In this document: piece after piece, positions 57,629 to 64,000 of the stretch
Layout: every line of letters starts with the position of its first letter
How positions within the stretch are numbered: the first letter of the stretch is position 1
Translations under genes and position numbers: made by a program
Source of the DNA: Streptomyces zaomyceticus
GTDB taxonomy: Bacteria > Actinomycetota > Actinomycetes > Streptomycetales > Streptomycetaceae
Assembly (NCBI RefSeq): GCF_014656215.1
Contig: NZ_BNBZ01000005.1
Location: forward strand, 247,467 to 311,466
Direction of reading: 5' to 3'
Length of the DNA stretch: 64,000 bases
The notes under the pieces: model-generated
Seen by the model: only the letters and a program-made list of their open reading frames with translations
The model's database searches: none
What the model was told of the DNA's origin: nothing

Positions 57629-59026
57629 ATGGGCATCGCCACCGTGAATCCCGCGACCGGCGAGACGCTGCGTATCTACGAGGCCCACGGGCCCGAGGAG
57701 GTCGAGCGGCGGATCGCCGCCGCGCACGAGGCGTATCGCCAGTACCGCACCACGTCCTTCGCCGAACGTGCCCGGCTGCTGCGGGCCGCCGCGACGCTCC
57801 TCGACGAGGACACCGAGGACATCGCCCGCATCATGACCCTCGAGATGGGCAAGCCGATCTCGGCCTCCCGCGCGGAGGCCGGAAAGTGCGCCAAGGCGAT
57901 GCGCTGGTACGCCCTCAACGCCGAGAGGCTGCTCGCCGACGAGCACCCGGCCGAGAGCGACATCCAGGACGCCGGTGCGGACGTGGCCCGCGTCCACTAC
58001 CGGCCCCTGGGGCCGATCCTCGCCGTCATGCCGTGGAACTTCCCGCTCTGGCAGGTGATCCGCTTCGCCGCGCCCGCGCTCATGGCGGGCAACACCGGCC
58101 TCCTCAAGCACGCCTCCAACGTGCCGAGGACCGCGCTCTACCTCGGTGACCTCTTTCGCCGGGCGGGATTCCCGGAGGGCTGTTTCCAGGCCCTGCTCAT
58201 CGGCTCCGGCGACGTCGAGCGCGTCCTGAGGGACCCCAGGGTCGTCGCCGCCACGCTCACCGGCAGCGAGCCCGCCGGCCGGGCCGTCGCCTCCGTCGCG
58301 GGCGACGAGGTGAAGAAGACCGTCCTGGAACTCGGCGGCAGCGACCCGTTCGTCGTCATGCCGTCCGCCGACATCGTCGGGGCGGTGAAGACCGCCGTCA
58401 CCGCACGGGTGCAGAACAACGGGCAGTCCTGCATCGCCGCCAAGCGCTTCATCGTGCACCAGGACGTGTACGACGACTTCTCCGAGCGCTTCACGGCCGC
58501 CATGAACGCCCTCACCGTCGGTGACCCGTTCGAGGACTCCACCGACGTCGGCCCCCTCGCCACCGAGCAGGGACGGACCGACCTGGAGGCCCTCGTCGAC
58601 GACGCCGTACGGCGGGGTGCCACCGCCCTGTGCGGCGGACACCGCCCCGAGGAACCGGGGCTCGCGAACGGCTGGTACTACCGGCCCACCGTCCTCACCG
58701 GGATCACCCCCGAGATGCGCATCCACCACGAGGAGGCCTTCGGCCCGGTGGCCACGGTCTATCCGGTCCGTGACATCGAGGAGGCGGTGGCCGTGGCCAA
58801 CGACTCGCCGTTCGGACTCAGCTCCAACGTCTGGACCCGGAGCCCCGAGGACGTCGCCTTCTTCGTGCGCGACCTGGAGGCCGGGGGCGTGTTCGTCAAC
58901 GGCATGACGGCCTCGCACCCCGCCCTCCCCTTCGGCGGGATCAAGCGCTCCGGGTACGGGCGTGAGCTCTCCGGCCACGGCATCCGCGAGTTCTGCAACG
59001 CGACCACGGTCTGGCAGCGCGCCTGA
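57629..59026 (+). CDS. NAD(P)-dependent succinate-semialdehyde dehydrogenase-type aldehyde dehydrogenase
   Basis: A 465-residue ALDH preceded by AGGAGGAGACAG. ELGGSDPFVV contains the general-base Glu, and NNGQSCIAAKRF contains the catalytic Cys. MPWNFPLWQVIRFAAPALMAGN, EAFGPVATVYPV and LPFGGIKRSGYGRELSGHGI are typical of GabD-like enzymes that oxidise succinic semialdehyde to succinate. The succinate-semialdehyde assignment rests on overall similarity, and other aldehydes are possible. It is followed by a repeat array and stands as a single gene. Confidence 0.92.
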   Translation: MGIATVNPATGETLRIYEAHGPEEVERRIAAAHEAYRQYRTTSFAERARLLRAAATLLDEDTEDIARIMTLEMGKPISASRAEAGKCAKAMRWYALNAERLLADEHPAESDIQDAGADVARVHYRPLGPILAVMPWNFPLWQVIRFAAPALMAGNTGLLKHASNVPRTALYLGDLFRRAGFPEGCFQALLIGSGDVERVLRDPRVVAATLTGSEPAGRAVASVAGDEVKKTVLELGGSDPFVVMPSADIVGAVKTAVTARVQNNGQSCIAAKRFIVHQDVYDDFSERFTAAMNALTVGDPFEDSTDVGPLATEQGRTDLEALVDDAVRRGATALCGGHRPEEPGLANGWYYRPTVLTGITPEMRIHHEEAFGPVATVYPVRDIEEAVAVANDSPFGLSSNVWTRSPEDVAFFVRDLEAGGVFVNGMTASHPALPFGGIKRSGYGRELSGHGIREFCNATTVWQRA

Positions 59027-59067
59027 CACCCGCCGCCGGACCGGCGGACACGGCGGTCGGCTCGCGA

Positions 59068-59139
59068 GAGCCGACGGGCCGGCGCGAGCCGACGGGCCGG
59101 CGCGAGCCGACGGGCCGGCGCGAGCCGACGGGCCGCCGA
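59068..59139. repeat. Four tandem 18-bp repeats
   Basis: GAGCCGACGGGCCGGCGC is repeated three times exactly (59068-59121), followed by a fourth copy with changes at its last bases. It lies 40 bp past the aldehyde dehydrogenase stop and 27 bp before the convergent PHP gene. Each unit contains the self-complementary GCCGACGGGCCGGC core, so the array may also form hairpins and help terminate. Confidence 0.88.
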
Positions 59140-59166
59140 GGCGGCCGAGGGCCCGTCGTGCGTTGC

Positions 59167-60192
59167 TCAGGCCCGCGTCCACTCCGACAACCGGTCCGCC
59201 GACCACGTGTTGATCACCCGGTCCTCCGGGACCCCGCACTCCTCGGCCCGGGCACAGCCGAGGATCTGCCACTCCAGCTGGCCGGGCGCGTGCGCATCCG
59301 TGTCCACGGCGAAGCAGGTGCCCGCCGACACCGCGAGCCGCAGCAGCCGCCTCGGCGGATCGAGCCGTTCCGGGCGACTGTTGATCTCGACGGCCGTCCC
59401 GGACTCGGCGCACGCGGCGAACACCCTTTCCGCGTCGAACTCCGATTCCGGCCGCAGCCGCCCGCCCGCCACCAGCCGGCCCGTACAGTGCCCGAGCACG
59501 TCCATCAGCGGGTTGCGCACGGCCCGTTCGAGCCGGCGGGTCATCGCCCTCGCGTCCATCCGGAGCTTCGAGTGCGCCGAACCGACCACCAGGTCGAGAC
59601 GGTCGAGCAGCTCGGGCTCCTGGTCGAGCGAACCGTCCTCCAGGATGTCGCACTCGATCCCGGTGAGCAGACGGAACGGTGCCCACTCCTCGTTCAGCCG
59701 CGCCACCACGTCCAGCTGCTCCCGCAGCCGCTCCGGCGACAGACCCCGCGCCACCGTGAGCCGGGGTGAATGGTCGGTGAGCACCGCCCACTCGTGGCCG
59801 AGCCCCGCCGCCGCACGGCCCATGTCCTCGATGGTCGCGCCGCCGTCGGACCAGTCCGAGTGAAGATGACAGTCGCCGCGCAGAGCCGCCCGCAGCGCCT
59901 CGCCCCCACTCGTGGGTTCGGCGGTGCGCAGGGACTCCTCCAGCTCCGCCTCGAGCTTCGCCAGATACTCCGGGACCCGCCCGTCGAGCGCCTCGCGCAC
60001 CACCGCGGCCGTCTTCGGGCCGAGCCCCTTCACGGACTCCAGGGTGCCCGCCGTCGCCCGCGCGGCCGCCTCGCCCTCCGGCAGGGCGTCGACCGCGGCG
60101 GCGGCCGTACGGAAGGCACGGGACCGGTACCCCGGCGCCTGCGCACGCTCCAGGAGGAACGCGATCCGGTTCAGGGCGGCCACAGGGTCCAC
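59167..60192 (-). CDS. Helix-hairpin-helix plus PHP-domain phosphoesterase (PolX C-terminal-like)
   Basis: A 341-residue protein from GTG 60192, with GAGGAAGG upstream. Residues 1-85 contain the HhH of family X polymerases (SVKGLGPKTAAVV). Residues 105-335 are a PHP domain with metal motifs DCHLHSDWSDG, TDHSPRL, ECDIL, GSAHSKL, HCTGR and DTDAHAPGQ. This is the layout of bacterial PolX without the polymerase palm. It may be a DNA-repair 3'-phosphatase or exonuclease; histidinol-phosphatase-like activity is another possibility. It is 16 bp from the downstream phosphatase gene end, on the same strand. Confidence 0.92.
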   Translation of the reverse strand: MDPVAALNRIAFLLERAQAPGYRSRAFRTAAAAVDALPEGEAAARATAGTLESVKGLGPKTAAVVREALDGRVPEYLAKLEAELEESLRTAEPTSGGEALRAALRGDCHLHSDWSDGGATIEDMGRAAAGLGHEWAVLTDHSPRLTVARGLSPERLREQLDVVARLNEEWAPFRLLTGIECDILEDGSLDQEPELLDRLDLVVGSAHSKLRMDARAMTRRLERAVRNPLMDVLGHCTGRLVAGGRLRPESEFDAERVFAACAESGTAVEINSRPERLDPPRRLLRLAVSAGTCFAVDTDAHAPGQLEWQILGCARAEECGVPEDRVINTWSADRLSEWTRA

Positions 60193-60208
60193 GGCCTTCC
60201 TCCTCGCC

Positions 60209-62296
60209 TCAGGAGCCGTTCACGGCGGAGCCGGCGGTCACCGCCACGGGGCCGATCTCGCACCACACCGCCTTGCCCTCACCACGCGGCTCGACGCCCC
60301 ACCGGGAGGCCAGCGCGTCGAGCAGCAGCAGCCCCCGCCCCGAGGTCGCGGCCTCGCCGGGGGTACGCCGGCGGGGCCAGGCGCTCGACCGGTCCTGCAC
60401 CGAGAGCCGTACACGCCGCACCGGCTCGGGCAGCACCTCCAGGGTCAGCACCGCACCGCCCTCGGTGTGCAGCAGCACGTTGACGAGCAGCTCGCCCGTC
60501 AACAGCTCCGCGTCGTCGGCGAGTTCCTCCATGCCCCAGTCGCGCAGCGCCTGCCCCACGGCCGCTCGCGCGTCCGAGAGACCCTGGGGGTCGGCCTGGT
60601 GGATGTACTGGTGGATGCGGGGCGCCCGGACCGTGCCCGGGTCCGGGCTGCGCCGCAGCACCAGGAGTGCCACGTCGTCGCCCGAGCCCCAACGCTCCCA
60701 CAGCCGCTCGGAGAGATGGTCGGCGAGGGCCTCGGCCTGCGGCGGGCCACTGCTGATCGCCTCCGAGAGGGCGGTGAGACCGGTCTCGATGTCCGAGCCG
60801 GGCTGCTCGACGAGTCCGTCCGTGCAGAGCACGAGGGTCTCCCCGGGCACGAGGTCGAGCCGGGTCTCCGGGAACTCCTCGTCGCCGAAGGCGGTCGCGA
60901 GCCCCAGTGGCAGCCCGCCGCGCAGCTTGGGCTGCCCGACCCGGCCGTCGGTGTGCCGGATCAGCGGCCCGAGATGCCCGGCCCGTACGGCACGCAGCGT
61001 GCCGCTGCCCAGGTCCACCTGGGCGTAGGTGCAGGTGGCGAAGCGGTTGGTGTCCAGCTCGGCGAGGAACCGGGAGGCGCGGGCCAGCACCGTCGAAGGG
61101 GCGTGCCCCTCACCGGCGTACGCGCGCAGGGCGATGCGCAGCTGCCCCATGATGGCGGCTGCGTGGGTGTCATGCCCCTGGACGTCGCCCACGACGATCC
61201 CGACCCGGCCGCGGGGCAGCGGGATCACGTCGTACCAGTCGCCGCCGACCTGCCGCCCGCTCCACGCCGCGTGGTAGCGCACGGCGATCTCGCCGCCCGT
61301 GATCTCCGGGATCCGGCGCGGCAGCATCGTCGCCTGGAGCCCGGTGGCCAGCTCCCGCTCCTCGTCGAAGAGGATCGCCCGCTGGAGCGACTGGGCGACG
61401 ATCGCCGCGAGACCGAGCGCGAGGTTGCGCTCGTCGGCGTTGAAGGAGGTACGGCCCCGGTAGTACAGGGCCATCCCGCCGAGGGAGCGTGCCTGCGCCA
61501 CCAGCGGCAGATAGCAGGCGGCCCGGAACGGCAGGCGCGCCAGGTAGGGCGCGAGTTCGGGGTAGTCCTGTCCGAGGGTGGAGAACGAGGAGACGAACCG
61601 GGGCCGGCCGCTGAGTACCGCCTCGGCCAGCGGCAGCCCCCGGTCGAGGCGCCGGACACGGAAGTCGTTGAGCACGTCGAGCGATTCGCCGCTGAGCGCG
61701 ATGATGTTCAGCGAGCCGTTCTCGACCAGGCCCAGGGCCAGCCCGTCGGCGCCGAGCCGGGCGAGCCCGCCGGGGCCGGTCAGGGCGGCCGTGACGTCGT
61801 CGACCGTCACCGCGCGCGACAGCGCGCGCGTCGTCCGTTCCACGATGTTCGTCTGGACCTCGCGCCGTCTCTCCAGCTCCTGGACGAAGGCGATCCGCGT
61901 CACCTCGGCGGTCGTGTCCCGTACGACGCCGACGATCCGCCTGGCCCGCCCGTCCGGCGAGCGCAGGATCCGTGCCTGCACATGCGTCCAGTGGGGTGGT
62001 CCGTCGTCCTGCGGGATGGGGAAGTGCGCCGTGTACGAGACCTCGCCACTGGTGACCGCCTGCCGCACGACCTCCTCCAGCTTGGCCCGCTCCTCGGGGG
62101 CGAGACGGGCGATCAGGGACACCGGACGCCCGTCGTAGGTGTCGTCCGGGGCAAGCCCGAAGACCAGCAGCCCGGACCGGTCGACATCGATGGTGCCCGT
62201 GTCGAGATCCCAGTCGAAGCTGCCGGTCCTGTTCATGGCGAGCCACTCGGCGGGCCCGATCTCGCCATGGCGCGTAGGCGGGTCTTCATCGGTCAT
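60209..62296 (-). CDS. PAS-GAF-SpoIIE phosphatase with C-terminal HATPase domain
   Basis: A 695-residue protein. PAS (about 20-135), GAF (about 165-310), SpoIIE/PP2C (about 335-545, VGGDWYDVIPLPRG and VGDVQGHD), then an RsbW-like HATPase (about 560-690) with ELLVNVLLH and SGRGLLLLDAL. Phosphatase and anti-sigma-type kinase in one chain implies a self-contained partner-switching module. ATG 62296 is chosen because GTGGGG upstream fits a ribosome site; ATG 62305 is an alternative. Its gene lies 16 bp upstream of the PHP gene on the same strand. No linked antagonist gene is seen. Confidence 0.92.
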   Translation of the reverse strand: MTDEDPPTRHGEIGPAEWLAMNRTGSFDWDLDTGTIDVDRSGLLVFGLAPDDTYDGRPVSLIARLAPEERAKLEEVVRQAVTSGEVSYTAHFPIPQDDGPPHWTHVQARILRSPDGRARRIVGVVRDTTAEVTRIAFVQELERRREVQTNIVERTTRALSRAVTVDDVTAALTGPGGLARLGADGLALGLVENGSLNIIALSGESLDVLNDFRVRRLDRGLPLAEAVLSGRPRFVSSFSTLGQDYPELAPYLARLPFRAACYLPLVAQARSLGGMALYYRGRTSFNADERNLALGLAAIVAQSLQRAILFDEERELATGLQATMLPRRIPEITGGEIAVRYHAAWSGRQVGGDWYDVIPLPRGRVGIVVGDVQGHDTHAAAIMGQLRIALRAYAGEGHAPSTVLARASRFLAELDTNRFATCTYAQVDLGSGTLRAVRAGHLGPLIRHTDGRVGQPKLRGGLPLGLATAFGDEEFPETRLDLVPGETLVLCTDGLVEQPGSDIETGLTALSEAISSGPPQAEALADHLSERLWERWGSGDDVALLVLRRSPDPGTVRAPRIHQYIHQADPQGLSDARAAVGQALRDWGMEELADDAELLTGELLVNVLLHTEGGAVLTLEVLPEPVRRVRLSVQDRSSAWPRRRTPGEAATSGRGLLLLDALASRWGVEPRGEGKAVWCEIGPVAVTAGSAVNGS

Positions 62297-62466
62297 CCCC
62301 ACCATTGTCGAACCCGGACCCCGCCGACGCCATGGCGATGACACGGCGTGGCGCGAGTTCGCCGCCGAGAGGAGGGGGTGAAGGCGCCCCGAGGGGCGTG
62401 GCGGGGTCCGCGACGCGGCGGGAAATCCCGGTGAGGGCGTGGTGCCCGGCGGGGCAGAATGGGCCG
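62297..62466. other. Divergent promoter region upstream of the SARP gene
   Basis: A 170-bp spacer between the phosphatase and SARP genes. No clear direct heptamer repeats typical of SARP binding sites are seen, and no gene. Confidence 0.4.
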
Positions 62467-64000
62467 GTGCAGCCGCCCTACCGTGTTCTCGGTCCGTGTC
62501 AGGCCTTCCGTACCGACGACGGGACGGAGGTCGTCCTGTGCGGCGCCAGGCTCCGCGCGCTGTTCGTCGCGCTGGCCGCGGCCGGCGGGCGAGCGGTGAG
62601 CACGCGCGCGTTGATCGAACAGGTGTGGGCCGACGGCGACCGGGCCGAGGGCCGGAATCCTGACCGGGACGACGACCGCGACCGTACGGCGGCGCTCCAG
62701 GCACTGGTGGGCCGGCTGCGCCGGGCACTCGGCCGGGAGGTGGTCGTCTCCACGCCCGGCAGCGGCTACCGGCTGGCCGCGGACCCGGACGCCGTCGACC
62801 TGTACCGCTTCGAACGTCTCGCCGTCGAGGGCTCGGCGGCCCTCGCCGAAGGAGACCCCGCCCGGGCCGCCGTGCTCCTCGACGAGGCCCTCGGGCTCTG
62901 GCGGGGGCCCGCCCTCGCCGACCTGCCCGATCGGGAGACCGACCCCCTGCTCGTCAGGGCCGATCAACGGCACGACCGGGCGCGCCGTGACCGGCTCGCC
63001 ACCGACCTGGCACTGGGGCGGGCCACCGAGGCCCTCGCACCTCTGGCCGCCCTGGCGGCGGGACAGGCTCTGGACGAGCCGCTCCAGGCCCTGCGGATCC
63101 GCGCCCTGCGGGCGGCCGGGCGGCCCGCCGAGGCACTGGCCGCGTACGAGGAGGTCCGCGCGAGCCTCGCGGAGCGGCTGGGCACGGCCCCGGGGCCGGA
63201 ACTGCGCACGCTCCACGCCGAACTTCTGGCGGACGGCACGGCGACCACTCCAGCGGCACCTGAACTCGTCCCAGGACCTGAGCCCGTACCGGCATCCGAA
63301 TCGGTACCGGCACCTTCGTCCGAACCGGCATCTGGGCCTGCCCCGGCGCACGCGCCGGGGCCTCCGCCGGTGCCGGACCCGCGGTACCGGAGCGCCCTCC
63401 CCGCCCGGCTGACCTCGTTCATCGGCCGGGAGGACGAGCTCGGTGCGCTCGCCGCACTGTGGGGAGAACGGCGGCTCGTCACCCTCACCGGACCGGGGGG
63501 AGTCGGCAAGACGCGGCTCGCCCTGGAGGCGGCGGAGACGTACAAGGACGGTCCGGTCCATCTGGCCGAACTCGCCTCGGTGCGGGAGGAGTGCACGGTC
63601 GTCGCGGCCGTGCTCGACGCGCTCGGGGCCCGCCGGACCCAGCTGTGGCAAGGCCCGTCGGTCCCCGGAGCGGGCTCGGAGGAACCCTTCGCCGAGATCG
63701 TCGAGCACTGTGCGGGGAAGCGGATGCTGCTGCTCCTCGACAACTGCGAGCAGGTGGTCGCCGCGGTGGCCGAGCTGACGCAGACGCTCCTCACGCGCTG
63801 TCCGGGAGTGACCGTCCTCGCGACGAGCCGGGAGCCGTTGGGGGTGCCGGGGGAGGTGGTGCGGCCGTTGGGTCCGTTGGCGGCGGGGACGGCGTTGCGG
63901 CTCTTGGGGGAGCGGGGTGCGGCGGCGCGTCCGGGGTTCGTGGTGGGTGAGGATCCGGGGGCGGCGGAGGAGATCTGTCGGCGTCTGGACGGTCTGCCGC
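62467..64000 (+). CDS. AfsR/SARP-type transcriptional regulator with NB-ARC ATPase domain, 3' end missing
   Basis: Open from GTG 62467 to the window end: 511 codons with no stop. The N-terminus (about 5-95) is an OmpR-type winged helix of SARPs, with RALFVALAAAGGRAVSTRALIEQVW. A bacterial transcriptional-activation (BTAD) helical repeat region (about 100-245) contains LWRGPALADLPD and ALRIRALRAAGRPAEALAAYEEV. A Pro/Ala/Glu linker follows, then an NB-ARC ATPase with GPGGVGKTRLAL (Walker A, about 340-351) and LLLLDNCEQV (Walker B). Family members such as AfsR activate antibiotic and secondary-metabolite genes. Codon use changes sharply from about 63838. It is divergent from the phosphatase gene. 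Confidence 0.93.
   Translation, partial: MQPPYRVLGPCQAFRTDDGTEVVLCGARLRALFVALAAAGGRAVSTRALIEQVWADGDRAEGRNPDRDDDRDRTAALQALVGRLRRALGREVVVSTPGSGYRLAADPDAVDLYRFERLAVEGSAALAEGDPARAAVLLDEALGLWRGPALADLPDRETDPLLVRADQRHDRARRDRLATDLALGRATEALAPLAALAAGQALDEPLQALRIRALRAAGRPAEALAAYEEVRASLAERLGTAPGPELRTLHAELLADGTATTPAAPELVPGPEPVPASESVPAPSSEPASGPAPAHAPGPPPVPDPRYRSALPARLTSFIGREDELGALAALWGERRLVTLTGPGGVGKTRLALEAAETYKDGPVHLAELASVREECTVVAAVLDALGARRTQLWQGPSVPGAGSEEPFAEIVEHCAGKRMLLLLDNCEQVVAAVAELTQTLLTRCPGVTVLATSREPLGVPGEVVRPLGPLAAGTALRLLGERGAAARPGFVVGEDPGAAEEICRRLDGLP

Noticed and set aside
59068..59139. 18-bp repeats considered as a CRISPR-like array
   Set aside because: Units are directly adjacent with no spacers, and no cas gene is present.
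1..64000. tRNA, rRNA, transposase and integrase genes
   Set aside because: No T-arm consensus, no rRNA-like stretch, and no DDE, HUH or tyrosine-recombinase motif seen in any credible frame.

Overview
The window looks like chromosomal DNA of a Streptomyces or close relative. Base composition is very high in G+C, genes prefer C or G in the third codon position, GTG starts are common, and many families are actinomycete-typical: snapalysin, DUF6777, a streptophobe-type membrane protein, an AfsR/SARP regulator, a mycothiol-dependent DinB-like enzyme, and two PAS/GAF/SpoIIE phosphatases. I recognise no tRNA, rRNA, CRISPR array, insertion sequence or prophage. The region is dense, with short operons, many divergent or convergent pairs, and several clean hairpin terminators.

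Left part (1-8.6 kb): a translationally coupled operon of a cupin-like protein (cut by the window edge), a Gfo/Idh/MocA oxidoreductase, a short-chain dehydrogenase and a PPOX-fold protein. It is followed by a two-gene molybdenum hydroxylase. In that enzyme the [2Fe-2S] subunit is fused to a ferritin-like domain of the VioB/RebD type, and no FAD subunit is present. A secreted snapalysin protease faces it.

8.8-19 kb: propionyl-CoA synthetase, a beta-helix lipoprotein, then a minus-strand sugar-polymer operon. The operon carries a UDP-glucuronate decarboxylase-like enzyme, a processive membrane GT2, UDP-glucose 4-epimerase and UDP-glucose dehydrogenase. Together these could supply UDP-glucuronate, UDP-xylose and UDP-galactose to one synthase.

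19-38 kb: regulators and housekeeping genes. They include a PAS/GAF/PP2C phosphatase, a TetR gene divergent from a GNAT fusion, a ComB-like phosphatase, an ArsR gene divergent from a PIB-4 metal-exporting ATPase with a clear ArsR operator, LysR, a DJ-1-type protein with an AraC relic behind it, diaminopimelate decarboxylase, CBS-BON and DUF1876 proteins, a secreted beta-propeller, a secreted M19-like hydrolase with an F5/8 domain, TetR and a DEDDh exonuclease.

38-49 kb: a lipoprotein divergent from an HhH/coiled-coil membrane protein; a FadR-type regulator, CaiB-type CoA-transferase and glutaryl-CoA dehydrogenase set that reads as glutarate catabolism; an FBP zinc-finger protein; a MocR regulator divergent from a small basic protein; and DUF6777 divergent from a streptophobe-type protein.

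49.5-54 kb: the most notable system. Three tightly coupled minus-strand genes encode a double-FHA ABC transporter, a small SH3-like protein with five PT(H/Q)VV motifs, and a soluble Ser/Thr kinase. This resembles the mycobacterial PknF-Rv1747 pair with an extra candidate phospho-adaptor.

54-64 kb: a TetR gene overlapping a class II aldolase that has a GATAC-type operator, DUF3626, ThuA-like and aldehyde dehydrogenase genes, an HhH-PHP protein, a second PP2C phosphatase with its own HATPase domain, and the 5' part of an AfsR/SARP gene whose codon usage changes sharply near the window end.
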